From: Maribacter sp. 4G9
GTDB taxonomy: Bacteria > Bacteroidota > Bacteroidia > Flavobacteriales > Flavobacteriaceae
Reading direction: 5' to 3'
Assembly: GCF_002742265.1 (NCBI RefSeq)
Contig: NZ_MDGL01000005.1
Span: 1 to 42,657 of the forward strand
DNA: 42,657 nucleotides
A model generated the notes under the pieces. It searched no databases. It had not been told where the DNA came from and saw nothing but the letters and a program-made list of their open reading frames with translations. Shown piece by piece: positions 22,798 through 31,682 of this stretch (positions are counted from its first letter, which is position 1; each line of letters starts with the position of its first letter). Position numbers and translations under genes: made by a program.

Positions 22798-22812
22798 TGC
22801 ACAGGTTGTGCA
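22798..22812. promoter_or_regulatory. Palindromic operator candidate upstream of the czc run
   Basis: TGCACA-GGT-TGTGCA is a perfect 6-base inverted repeat with a 3-base spacer. It lies 30 bases before the His-rich protein start and just upstream of the TATCTTTG box. The position fits binding by a repressor or activator of the metal-efflux operon. TTTGCACA also occurs in the element before SpoIIAA-like genes. Confidence 0.45.
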
Positions 22813-23197
22813 AAAACTTAAAAGCAGGGATAAAAGGTTTCATGAAGCACTAAAAATTAGTTATTCTGCAAATCCATAAATCTTTTCAGGGCGAAATATA
22901 GAAGAATAAAGGCTTTCCATACGATAGGTCATATATATTGTAAGCTACAAGACATAAAATTGAGTGCCAAGAAATATATTTACAATATGATTGCCAAAAA
23001 TTTCACATTGCAAATATAACAAGGATTACGTGCGACTGGGTTGCAAAATAGCTTCAAAAAATAGGGTAAGGTCTCAAACAGTCATTGAAATTAATAAAAA
23101 CTGGAAAGGCTGGAAATTGGCAATTCGCATTTATGCATCAAAACACATGAAATAATCCTCTGGTGCTAATTCAACTACCATACAGATTCATCATGTT
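22813..23197. other. Intergenic stretch with no gene
   Basis: About 385 A/T-rich bases between the czc promoter region and the 3' end of the former CoiA-like gene. No frame longer than about 30 codons with family resemblance is visible on either strand. It presumably carries the end of the HEPN/CoiA-like transcription unit and the upstream region of the czc run. Confidence 0.6.
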
Positions 23198-23386
23198 TCA
23201 ATTCAGGATATCAGGATATAAGGTATTTAGCAAGAGCAGGCAATCAACCTTCTGTTTTGGATTCGTAGCATGGAACTTTGCCAACTTTTTTTGAAAGGTT
23301 TTCTTCTTGTCCAAAAGCATCAATTTTTCCCAAATACCATAGTTCTTAAAGGCTTTTTCGATATAACTCCAATAGTCTGTATAACT
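23198..23386 (-). pseudogene. Displaced C-terminal end of the CoiA-like gene
   Basis: This stretch encodes, without a stop, YTDYWSYIEKAFKNYGIWEK, LMLLDKKKTFQKKLAKFHAT, NPKQKVDCLLLLNTLYPDIL and N, then TGA. It has no start codon of its own. If the 161-base element at 23387-23547 and one copy of its flanking ACT are removed, the frame joins exactly to the CoiA-like gene (AIHS|YTDYWSYIEK), giving an uninterrupted 553-residue protein. It was therefore the natural C-terminus before the insertion. Confidence 0.85.
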
Positions 23387-23547
23387 GAAGTCGTTTAAAC
23401 TTTGTCAAATTGGCTAAAAAATTGCAGCATTGCACACATATTTCGTCTTTTTCTTGCTCCGTAGCCCTGCTATGCAGCTCAAAAAAGCCTTCATCTGGGC
23501 ACAATGCTTTCAATTTTCGCTTCAATCCAAAAAGTTTAAACGACTTC
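23387..23547. mobile_element. MITE-like element, 161 bp, perfect 17-bp terminal inverted repeats
   Basis: Left end GAAGTCGTTTAAACTTT (23387-23403) and right end AAAGTTTAAACGACTTC (23531-23547) are exact reverse complements. Both sides are flanked by ACT (23384-23386 and 23548-23550), a 3-base target duplication. The 127-base interior has no transposase frame. It sits inside the CoiA-like gene, and its removal restores the reading frame. The GTTTAAAC palindrome in each end brings a stop codon (GTT-TAA) into the host gene four codons after the insertion point. It is a non-autonomous element; the helper transposase is not in the window. Confidence 0.85.
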
Positions 23548-25023
23548 ACTATGTATAGCATTGTTTGCAAAGGCTACCCATTGTTTTTTTTGATATCGGT
23601 AGCCAATAATCTTATCCCTTTTTGCACTTTCAATTATGCATACAAGGGGTTTATGTTCGAAAAGCTCATCGATTAAATAACAACCATTTAGCTCATTTGC
23701 CAAATGAAAAATTATTAATGTCGATTCGTATTCAATAGGGTCTGTTTCAATTTGGGCCAATATTGCTTCGTCCTCTTTCTTTAAGTTATATCCTTTTCGG
23801 ATAAGTCTTCTTAAAAGCCACATCTTATGCTCAATAGCTATGTTTTCAAACATAGTCGCAAGAAGCGTTTTGTCGTCTTTGGATTTTTCGTTTAAGTCGA
23901 TTTCCAAATATGAACTATCAATCATGTGTTCCAAGAAACCCATATGACCCTTTTTTGCTATTGAAAACCAATGGTGAATTCTTGGTTGACCATCTTTAGG
24001 TTTAAACGCATCGGATTTATTTAATATCGATAGTTCAAATTCGTCTAAATTTTCCATTTGTTCTTCGATGGAAGAAAAATTATACCCTTTATTTTTCCAT
24101 AAGAATCGCAGGTCATCGATTATAGAGTTTGCTTTTTCTTCAGCCACTACCTGCTTTCGACGCTCTTGATTTTTGACTTCCTCTTCTCTTTCCCTTTGAA
24201 GACGTTTGGCATGTTCTTTCTCTCTAACCTTGAGCTTTTTCCCATAGTCAAAATAATAAATCTGATAGGATTCAACATTGAACTTGAGTTGTCCAAGACT
24301 GACGGATTTTTCTATCCATTTGCTGAGCAACTTATTATCCTCCGTTAGAAATGGATATTTGTACGTACACAGCAATCTAAAAGGTTCTGAAGCTTCATCC
24401 AGTTTGAAGAAGTTTTGAAAATCCGTAAGATATTTGATATCGCGTTCCATTTGTCGCTGGCCATGAACGTCAAAATCATCCAATATCCAAATCAGAAAAA
24501 CTCCTTTCCGTTTGTAAAAATCATGTCGGTCATAGATGTAGCGCAAGGATAAATCGGATAGCTGTATTTCGAAAACGAGTTCTTTTTCCAAATATTTACA
24601 ATACACATCGGGCCTACGTTTTTCATTTCCATCGTAAATAAAGGTATCATCTACGCAGATAGAATGAACACCATCTAAATTGGAAAGTTTCTTGGCTATT
24701 TTGTTTTTAAGTGCTTTATGCCTTGGACTTTCTTTTCCACGATAAAGCTGTGCCAATTGTTCCGTTTCCTCCTGCGACAGGTCGGTCTCCTTTAAGTAAC
24801 AGAACGCCGCATTTGGTTGATGCTTGAAATGTAATCTGTCATACTTACTACCGGAAACGTTCAATTTTTGGTCACACTCGCAACAGTAGAGTTCCACTTC
24901 ATCCCTATGATACTGCCTGCGAAGCTCAAATGAATTTTTAGCGGTGTCAAAGACGTCATCAGCTTCAAGAATCTCCCCAGAGGTTTTGTCAAAAGCTACT
25001 TTTATACTTCTTTGAAACGACAT
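23536..25023 (-). CDS. CoiA-like nuclease-fold protein, C-terminus lost to a MITE insertion
   Basis: 495 residues as it now reads (553 restored). The N-terminus has a zinc-binding cluster: C47, C48 and C50 (YCCECDQKL), H65/H68 (RLHFKH) and C75. It is followed by a PD-(D/E)xK-type core: H102 (SPRHKALKNKI), D139 (RRPDVYC) and E152-x-Q154 (LVFEIQLS). These match CoiA-like proteins, in which the domain is a predicted nuclease. A charged coiled coil lies near 270-305 and a helical, repeat-like region after that. The stop comes from the end of the inserted element (AIHS then EVV). It lies 5 bases after a HEPN-domain gene, so the two form one operon. The nuclease core is intact, so partial activity is possible. 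Confidence 0.8.
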   Translation of the reverse strand: MSFQRSIKVAFDKTSGEILEADDVFDTAKNSFELRRQYHRDEVELYCCECDQKLNVSGSKYDRLHFKHQPNAAFCYLKETDLSQEETEQLAQLYRGKESPRHKALKNKIAKKLSNLDGVHSICVDDTFIYDGNEKRRPDVYCKYLEKELVFEIQLSDLSLRYIYDRHDFYKRKGVFLIWILDDFDVHGQRQMERDIKYLTDFQNFFKLDEASEPFRLLCTYKYPFLTEDNKLLSKWIEKSVSLGQLKFNVESYQIYYFDYGKKLKVREKEHAKRLQREREEEVKNQERRKQVVAEEKANSIIDDLRFLWKNKGYNFSSIEEQMENLDEFELSILNKSDAFKPKDGQPRIHHWFSIAKKGHMGFLEHMIDSSYLEIDLNEKSKDDKTLLATMFENIAIEHKMWLLRRLIRKGYNLKKEDEAILAQIETDPIEYESTLIIFHLANELNGCYLIDELFEHKPLVCIIESAKRDKIIGYRYQKKQWVAFANNAIHSEVV

Positions 25024-25028
25024 CTCTA

Positions 25029-25907
25029 TTATTGGGCAATTGTAAGGTTCGAAAACAAGTTTTGTAACTCATGTTTATTCCCATTCATTTTCTCCAATCG
25101 AAGTATCGCCTCCTTTAAACATTCCATAAAACCCAATTGTTTCTGTACAATTGGTAGTTCTTTAGTATAGATATCCTCAGGATTGACTCCGTTTTTGGGA
25201 TATCTTGTCCGCGAACTATGTTGAATGGTCAGTAAGGCGCAAAAGTAAAATGTATGGTCTATAAATATAGAATCAAATTGAATTGGTATCAGGTGATGCA
25301 TTAAATTTTGAAAATACATTTGCGACTTTTTTTTATCCGCAAGTATATTCAAAATTTCCCTTTTTGTTTCCAAAGCTTCCTTCGTACCTAATTCCCCAAA
25401 GTATCTTGCCATGGCTTGCATTTGTGACCTAAGTATTGAATTGCTATTTTCCGGAAATGCATATTCAATGGTTTCTAAGCCCGTTAGGATTTCTAAAAAG
25501 CCATCGAGATCTTCCAATGTAAAATTAACCAAGTCGCAATTTTTCAATCTGTCTATACTGCAAATGGCCGCTGAAATTGATTTATGGTGTTTGGCAAAGC
25601 TCTTATTGGAAAGCGGCTCCAGATCTTTCGGCATTGGATAGCTTTCAAGAAGCTCTATTACGGCCTTCATTTTTTCTTCTTTTTGCACCATAATCTTTCT
25701 TGGGATTTTAAATTGATCGTGGAATGTCTCCTCGATTTCCTTTTCGGTAAAATCGCCAGAGAAAAGAGCCGCAGCTTTATTGGCTTTCTCGCTTGCCTGT
25801 TGGAACAGAAAATATGAGTTTCTATACTTTCCGTTTCGGTGTAGCAAGATGGCAGATTCCAAATCATTAAGAGCGATATTTAGCCATGTATTGATTATTG
25901 TTTGCAT
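25029..25907 (-). CDS. HEPN-domain protein (AbiV-like pattern)
   Basis: 292 residues. Residues 5-50 give the HEPN pattern NIALNDLESAILLHRNGKYR then NSYFLFQQASEKANKAAALF (helix, turn, Y-x3-QQA-x-EK-x2-KA). A later block RTRYPKNG near residue 255 is like the TRYP-type end of HEPN proteins. The canonical RNase motif R-x4-6-H is not obvious. HEPN proteins often act as RNases or as partners in toxin-antitoxin and anti-phage systems. Here the partner is the CoiA-like nuclease 5 bases downstream. The function of the pair is unknown to me. Confidence 0.75.
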   Translation of the reverse strand: MQTIINTWLNIALNDLESAILLHRNGKYRNSYFLFQQASEKANKAAALFSGDFTEKEIEETFHDQFKIPRKIMVQKEEKMKAVIELLESYPMPKDLEPLSNKSFAKHHKSISAAICSIDRLKNCDLVNFTLEDLDGFLEILTGLETIEYAFPENSNSILRSQMQAMARYFGELGTKEALETKREILNILADKKKSQMYFQNLMHHLIPIQFDSIFIDHTFYFCALLTIQHSSRTRYPKNGVNPEDIYTKELPIVQKQLGFMECLKEAILRLEKMNGNKHELQNLFSNLTIAQ

Positions 25908-26188
25908 AAGAGGTGTACGTGTAATCTGAATGATATCTATAAATATATTGATATTTCTTTCAGTTAATAATCTATAAGCCAGTATGTCAATGTACTTTCT
26001 TAAATTTACTTCTCATAGATAAATTTGTCTAAGGAAGCTTAATATATTTATTCATGAAAAATCTACATAAATCCTTTGAAACAAGACTTTTTTATAATAC
26101 TTTTACCGTATATAAAACCGCATACAGCGTATGCATTTTATAAAATCAAGCGATTGTTAACTCGCTGTTAATCAAAGAGTTATGAAAC

Positions 26189-26261
<73 letters not shown>

Positions 26262-26270
26262 CTAACAAAC

Positions 26271-26305
26271 AAAGGGCTTTCAAGAGATTGAAGGCCCTTT
26301 TTTTT
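26271..26305 (+). terminator. Intrinsic terminator of the tRNA gene
   Basis: AAAGGGCTTTCAA and TTGAAGGCCCTTT form a 13-base stem with one G-T pair around a GAGA tetraloop, followed by a run of T. It lies 9 bases after the tRNA. Confidence 0.9.
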
Positions 26306-26368
26306 ATGGGCTTTATCCATATCCAAAACTGGACGAGAAATTTATCCTGAATGCTGTCAAAGTGTATA

Positions 26369-27100
26369 TTAATATGCTATCTCCAATTCTTGATAGGTAA
26401 CGGGCGAAGTGATATCCGGTCTTTGGCCCAAATTGCCTCTATAGATGTCCTTACTGACCGGCCAAGTCTCCAATTCCTCATCGGGCAGATCATCTTCAAT
26501 GACGTTCATAATTTGGGCCTCCTTTAATGTATGATCCAACCAAACCTCTATGTCCATTTCCTGGAGAATTACCGGTCGCCTGTTCTTTTTATTATGGATT
26601 TTTTTGAACAATGGCGTTGCGGTTTTTGTAAGTATGGAGAAAGTAACAGTTCCGTCGGAGATAGTAGTGTAAATACCCGCCAGACTGAGCGGGCTATCGT
26701 CTTTCCGCTTAAAATAAAAAGGGATCTTAAAATTATTCCTTGCTGTGTGGGGTTCAAAAAAACCCTTTAAAGGAACTATACACTTCTTGAAGCCCTTGTA
26801 ATTGGGGGAATCGAACAATTTTTCCGATTTTGCATTCAATCCCGACCCGTATTTAATAGTTTCCTTATAATATTCCGCTGGTTCCACATGGAATTTGTAA
26901 GGCGGTATGATTCCCCACAAGGCATAGGTTAGTATGTTCGGGTTTTCCTCCGTAAGTATCCATGATCGGTTGTGCGCGAATCCATTGTTAAAATAACGGT
27001 TGAATTCATTTTCAGGTTCGGCATACACATAGCTGTGATCCAACCGGTAATAGTTCTCTACCAATTTTACATCGCCAAATTCTTCCGTTGAAAAGCACAT
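26369..27100 (-). CDS. SRAP/YedK-family abasic-site processing protein
   Basis: 243 residues. The catalytic Cys2 follows the initiator Met (MCFSTEEFG). The other signature residues are present: N89-A-K-S-E93, E116 in GFFEP, and H169 in KIHNKKNRRPVIL, which has a short insertion compared with IH-x-RMPVIL. SRAP (HMCES/YedK) proteins crosslink to abasic sites in single-stranded DNA through Cys2 and protect replication. The gene lies 11 bases downstream of the BNR/VPS10 gene on the same strand, though a functional link is unlikely. Confidence 0.92.
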   Translation of the reverse strand: MCFSTEEFGDVKLVENYYRLDHSYVYAEPENEFNRYFNNGFAHNRSWILTEENPNILTYALWGIIPPYKFHVEPAEYYKETIKYGSGLNAKSEKLFDSPNYKGFKKCIVPLKGFFEPHTARNNFKIPFYFKRKDDSPLSLAGIYTTISDGTVTFSILTKTATPLFKKIHNKKNRRPVILQEMDIEVWLDHTLKEAQIMNVIEDDLPDEELETWPVSKDIYRGNLGQRPDITSPVTYQELEIAY

Positions 27101-27111
27101 GCTTTTATTAC

Positions 27112-30100
27112 TTATAACTTTCTATTGGGGGTGTAAGGTGCTTTTAATTCTTCCAAGGTTTTTTCAAAGGTTTCCATTGAATTGTTAAATGCTTCCAACT
27201 CTTTTTCGAAGGTTTTAAAATCCTTTTCGGCGATTTCAATGTTCCCCATCTGCGTTTTTGTCGGTTCCTGTGTTGTTTCCCAATGTGCCCCGGCTACCTG
27301 CCCTACCCTAGACCTAATGGAAGGTGGCGTGGACTCGTCCAATGATTGTTTTATAGGGTCGCCATACAAGGTTTTTCGCAAGGAACTTAGCTTCAGCCTT
27401 AATTCATTTAATTTGCTGAAATGGCTCTCGTTGGCCAGGGGTGTTTTAAGCAGGGCCTCCTTCATATATCTGATTTGCTCATTGTATTCTCTCATTTTTT
27501 CACCGGCGTTGGATATTTGCCTGGAAAGCTCCGCGGTCCGATTCTGAAAAAGTTGGATATCCCTGTAATCTACATTTTCCTTCTGGTCGTGTACGGGTAT
27601 TACGTTAAAATTTTGGGGCGCACCTTGTGGTTGCAATTTTCCATTTAACAATACATACATTTGAACACTATAAGTGCCTGGCGATACCAAAGGTCCTTGG
27701 TCTTCCCCTGCCCAAGGCGGCCTAAAGTCGGGAACGGATAAATCAATTGGGTTGGGTGCGGAACGCCGTAAATCCCAGTGGGTACGTTGAAGGCCTTTAG
27801 TGCCCTTGCCTTGTAACCATCTTACAGGTTGTTTATCTTTGTGGGATATCAGAAAAAGTACTTTAGCTTCCTCCTGTCCTCTTTCTTCTTCCAGTACTTC
27901 CCAACCTGGAAAGGGCACCGACATATTCTTCAATCTCAGCTCCTTTTCTTTTTCGGTGCGCACTGTCTTGTCCGTCTTAGGCATATCTTTTATCCAATAG
28001 GAAAATGTAGCCCCAAAAGGGGGATTATCCGTCGCAAAACTGGTGGAGCCCAAGGTTGGCATACCCTTTGCCTGCATGGGTACATTTGGAACATACCACC
28101 AAGCGTCCCGTACAGGAAAGAGTTGATTGGATCTATCGGATAACCTTGCTCCTATACCTCTCAGGGGACTATAATCGTCCAGTACAAAAAATCCCCTTCC
28201 AAAAGATGCTCCCACTAGGTCATTGTCCTTTGGGTGTAATTCTATATCCCTGAACGGAATGGTGGGCAAACCGGATTTTAACGGAATCCAATTGACCCCT
28301 TTATTCGGTGAAAAATAGATGCCATATTCCGTTCCTATAAATAATAGGTCTGGATCTATAAAGTCCTGTTTTATGACCCACACTATGGTTTTGTCCGGTA
28401 GGTTACCAACTATCGATTTCCATGTCCTTCCTCGATCATTACTCATAAACAGATATGGGGTGAAATTTCCGAATTTATGGGCATCGGCACTTACGAATAC
28501 GACATTGGGACTATGAACCGAAGCCTCTATATCGTTGATAAACGAAAGTTCAGGAACCTTGGGCAAGGCCCCACTTTTCCTCCAGTTCTGGCCGCCGTCT
28601 TCGCTCACATGAATGAATCCGTCATCAGACCCTGTGTATAATAAGCCTTCCTGTTTTGGGGATTCTGCAATGGAGGTCAACGTAGCGTATTTGGACATGG
28701 CTCCATTATCATAAAGGGCATCCACACTCCAAACCCTTCCGATCATATCCAATTCATACCGTACTCTATTGGTCGTTAAGTCCTCGCTTATCGGTTGCCA
28801 TGAATTTCCTTTGTCATCACTGCGCCACAATCGTTGCGAACCATAATATAGCCTGTTGTTATCGTGTGGACTGATCAATAAGGGACTGTCCCAGTTCCAT
28901 CTGTCAGCAATACCATCGGTTGACTGCGGCTGAATATCCATTCCCTCTTCCGTTTCCCTGTTATGCCGATACAAATTGCCTTCCTGTATCTCCATGTAGA
29001 CAGTATTGGGGTCATTTGGGTCAAAGGCATTGTCATAACCATCTGCACCCAAGGGCACATACCAATCCTGATTTCGTACCCCTTCTGTATTCATGGTTCT
29101 GGAAGGGCCTATTAATGTGCCCAAATCCTGGGCACCTCCCACAATATTGTAAAAAGGTTGGGCATTGTCCAATGAAAGCTTGTAAAATTGGGAGATGGGA
29201 AGATTTGGGAAATGCCTCCAAGTAGTACCTTCGTCAAAGGTTTCGTACAAACCCCCGTCCGTTCCTGCGAGCAAGTGCTTGCCATTGTTAGGGTCGATCC
29301 AAAGGGCATGGTTGTCGCTATGCTTCTCGCGACCGGTTCCCAAAACCTTAAAACTATCACCGCCATCCCTGGTTACCCTAATGAATACGTCCATTTGATA
29401 AACCAAGTCGGGATTGGATGGTGAAACCTCTATTTCCTGATAGTAGTGCGGGCCCGTTCCGCCGGATATATAATCATTCCGTTTTGTCCAGCTTTCGCCC
29501 TTGTCCATGGACCTGTAAAATCCCTTTTCTTTATCATCCGCCTCAATAGTCGCATAGACCAAATCTGGGTTCGCCTTGGTCACGGCCAGTCCTATTTTAC
29601 CCATATCCCCTTTTGGAAGACCAGAGGTTTTTTGGGACCAAGTTTCACCATTGTCCATAGATTTGTAGATTCCGGACTTGGGCCCTCCTGAAAGCAATGC
29701 CCAAACATGCCTTCTTCGTTGATAGGCCGCGGCATATACAACATCCGGGTTTTCCGGATCGAACTCAATATCGGTAACACCCGTATGCTCGTCAATTTTA
29801 AGAACCTGGCTCCAAGTAATACCTCCATCAGTTGTTTTATAAACACCACGATCACCTCCGGAAGACCATAAAGGACCTTCGGCCGCCACCAACACCACGT
29901 TACTGTTTCTTGGATCAACCAAAATTTTCCCTATGTGTTCAGAATTTTTCAATCCCATAGATTTCCAAGTAGCACCTCCATCATTGGATTTATAGATACC
30001 ATCACCCCAGCCAACATGTCTGCCACTAACATTTTCGCCGGTTCCAACCCAAACGGTCTTGGTATTGTACGGGTCAATAGCCACACAGCCTATGGAATAG

Positions 30101-30378
30101 GAAGGTTGTTCCTCAAAAACCGGACTCCAGGTAATCCCCCTATTTTCCGTCTTCCATACACCCCCGGAACCCACGGCAACAAACCATGTACTTTGGTCTT
30201 CTGGATTCACGGCAATATCCGCAATTCTACCTCCCATGAGTGCCGGTCCAATGGGGCGAAATTCCAAACCCTTAAGGTCCTTTGATAAACTGGAAAAATT
30301 CGTGTCCTGGGAACGGACCAGATTTAGATTTAACAGAAGTAAAATGAAGATTGCTTCAATGGAATATTTAATATGCAT
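27112..30378 (-). CDS. Exported VPS10/BNR-repeat beta-propeller protein
   Basis: 1088 residues with a signal peptide (IFILLLLNLNLVRSQ). Residues 30-760 hold many Asp-box (BNR) repeats of form S-x-D-x-G-x-TW: RGITWSPVF, NDGGATWKSM, TDGGITWSQV, DNGETWSQK, DKGNSWQPI, DRGRTWKSI. This is the beta-propeller of VPS10/sortilin-like and photosystem-stability-like proteins. The last ~200 residues contain a beta domain (GTYSVQMYVLLNGK) and a long helical segment. Such proteins are abundant in Bacteroidetes, usually annotated as glycosyl hydrolase or VPS10-domain, and probably bind extracellular polymers; no catalytic residues can be claimed. Confidence 0.88.
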   Translation of the reverse strand: MHIKYSIEAIFILLLLNLNLVRSQDTNFSSLSKDLKGLEFRPIGPALMGGRIADIAVNPEDQSTWFVAVGSGGVWKTENRGITWSPVFEEQPSYSIGCVAIDPYNTKTVWVGTGENVSGRHVGWGDGIYKSNDGGATWKSMGLKNSEHIGKILVDPRNSNVVLVAAEGPLWSSGGDRGVYKTTDGGITWSQVLKIDEHTGVTDIEFDPENPDVVYAAAYQRRRHVWALLSGGPKSGIYKSMDNGETWSQKTSGLPKGDMGKIGLAVTKANPDLVYATIEADDKEKGFYRSMDKGESWTKRNDYISGGTGPHYYQEIEVSPSNPDLVYQMDVFIRVTRDGGDSFKVLGTGREKHSDNHALWIDPNNGKHLLAGTDGGLYETFDEGTTWRHFPNLPISQFYKLSLDNAQPFYNIVGGAQDLGTLIGPSRTMNTEGVRNQDWYVPLGADGYDNAFDPNDPNTVYMEIQEGNLYRHNRETEEGMDIQPQSTDGIADRWNWDSPLLISPHDNNRLYYGSQRLWRSDDKGNSWQPISEDLTTNRVRYELDMIGRVWSVDALYDNGAMSKYATLTSIAESPKQEGLLYTGSDDGFIHVSEDGGQNWRKSGALPKVPELSFINDIEASVHSPNVVFVSADAHKFGNFTPYLFMSNDRGRTWKSIVGNLPDKTIVWVIKQDFIDPDLLFIGTEYGIYFSPNKGVNWIPLKSGLPTIPFRDIELHPKDNDLVGASFGRGFFVLDDYSPLRGIGARLSDRSNQLFPVRDAWWYVPNVPMQAKGMPTLGSTSFATDNPPFGATFSYWIKDMPKTDKTVRTEKEKELRLKNMSVPFPGWEVLEEERGQEEAKVLFLISHKDKQPVRWLQGKGTKGLQRTHWDLRRSAPNPIDLSVPDFRPPWAGEDQGPLVSPGTYSVQMYVLLNGKLQPQGAPQNFNVIPVHDQKENVDYRDIQLFQNRTAELSRQISNAGEKMREYNEQIRYMKEALLKTPLANESHFSKLNELRLKLSSLRKTLYGDPIKQSLDESTPPSIRSRVGQVAGAHWETTQEPTKTQMGNIEIAEKDFKTFEKELEAFNNSMETFEKTLEELKAPYTPNRKL

Positions 30379-30607
30379 GGCTGAATCTTTAGTTTGTTTG
30401 GTTTGATAGATTGTACATTAGTAAAAATAATGAACCCCAATGAGCATTCAAGTGTTTGCAAAGAATTTTTGAACATAATTTACTTCCGTTCCATTTTAAA
30501 TTGAAAAAATACCAATTGCTTTTGAGTTAGTAATTGATCGTTTTGTTTTAGAAAGGAATGGTGGCAGGTTGTAATTTGCACCCAATCAATAACTATTTTT
30601 TGGAAGA

Positions 30608-31057
30608 ATGAACAGGACCATGCAAAGAATATATTTGGCGGATGACGATAGCGACGATCGCGCGTTTTTTTCCGATGCCTTGAGCGAAATTCCAATTGCC
30701 ACGACCATTGAGGAATTTAATAATGGGGTCGATCTGATGTCCGTTTTATTGAACGGGGAAAACAAATTGCCCGATGCCATCTTCCTGGACTTAAAAATGC
30801 CGATGATGGACGGTTTTGAATGTTTGTCCGATATAAGGGATTTGGATAGTCTATTGGAAGTCCCGGTAATTATTTACTCCACATCCTTCCATCAAAAAGA
30901 TGTAGACCGACTAAAAGATATGGGAGCGACCCTCTATTTGAAAAAACCTTCTTCCTTCAATCAACTTAAGACCTTATTGCATAAATGCCTTTCCTATATA
31001 GCAAAGAATCCTTCTGAAAAAAACACTCAGGAACAACAGTTTCTAATATCCATTTAA
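30608..31057 (+). CDS. Single-domain response regulator (Rcp1-like), copy 1
   Basis: 149 residues, REC domain only. The acidic pocket is at D12-D14 (ADDDSDDRAF), phospho-Asp61 (IFLDLKMP), S/T at 91-92 (IIYSTS), and Lys112/113-Pro (LKKPSSF). There is no output domain, so it passes a signal by protein contact or phosphotransfer. A second ATG (codon 5, MQRIYLADDD) is a good alternative start. It is the paralogue of the regulator at 34997-35437 (shared IYSTS and KKPSSF). A BLUF photoreceptor gene follows 79 bases downstream in the same direction. Confidence 0.9.
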   Translation: MNRTMQRIYLADDDSDDRAFFSDALSEIPIATTIEEFNNGVDLMSVLLNGENKLPDAIFLDLKMPMMDGFECLSDIRDLDSLLEVPVIIYSTSFHQKDVDRLKDMGATLYLKKPSSFNQLKTLLHKCLSYIAKNPSEKNTQEQQFLISI

Positions 31058-31136
31058 GGAACTCGCGTACGAAGGCCAATAATGCCAGATTCCTTCAGAA
31101 GAACCATCTCACACAAGCACCTAGGCATCCATTTTA

Positions 31137-31661
31137 TTGGATTTTCGGGTCAAAAAAAATGCATCGGTGTCCTCATCCCTATCTAAAAATAAACTATTTT
31201 GGGACCCTACAACTTCGGATACGATGCATGAACTGACCTATACCTCTTTGGCCGACAAAAACATAAGTACAAAGAATTTGAACGACATTTTACATACCGC
31301 AAATGAATTCAACGGAGCCAATGCTATTACAGGGTGTTTGGTATCTCACAACGGACAGTTTGTACAGACGTTACATGGAGAAAAAAGGGTGATTTTTGAC
31401 CTCATGGACAGAATTAAAATGGACCAGCGGCATTCCAATATAAACTTGGTCTGGGAAGGCCCTGCGGCAAAAGAAGTCTTTCCTGGATGGAATATGGCCT
31501 TTTTTTCACCGGACGATTATACAAACCCTTCTAAAGGCCTTCTCGATTTTGAAAAAAAATTGATTACCCTCTCTTCCTTTTACAAGGCGGACTCTGCTTC
31601 TGTAAGGATATTTTGGTCGATCGTGAAGGACTTATGCCTCCACCAAGCCAATCAGACCTAA
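31137..31661 (+). CDS. BLUF-domain blue-light photoreceptor
   Basis: 174 residues, or 145 from a second ATG at 31224 (MHELTYTSLADKNISTKNLN), which gives the usual BLUF start. The key flavin-site residues are there: Tyr in LTYTS, Asn in GANAITGCLV, Gln in GQFVQTLHGE, and the DQRHSN-x-NLVWEGPA strand, then FPGWNMAF with the Trp/Met of the beta-5 strand. A helical C-terminal tail follows. It binds FAD and switches a partner on blue light. Nearby partners are the lone response regulator upstream and the AraC/histidine kinase genes. Confidence 0.9.
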   Translation: MDFRVKKNASVSSSLSKNKLFWDPTTSDTMHELTYTSLADKNISTKNLNDILHTANEFNGANAITGCLVSHNGQFVQTLHGEKRVIFDLMDRIKMDQRHSNINLVWEGPAAKEVFPGWNMAFFSPDDYTNPSKGLLDFEKKLITLSSFYKADSASVRIFWSIVKDLCLHQANQT

Positions 31662-31682
31662 TAAGCTAACCAGGACCAAAAT

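Noticed and set aside
23346-23570. A 74-codon minus-strand frame across the MITE
   Set aside because: It begins inside the CoiA-like gene in another frame and consists mostly of the element itself. The restored-frame explanation accounts for the region better.
26120-26134. GCATAC-AGC-GTATGC palindrome before the tRNA as a possible attachment site
   Set aside because: No repeat of the tRNA 3' end and no integrase are seen in the window, so there is no support for an integrated element.
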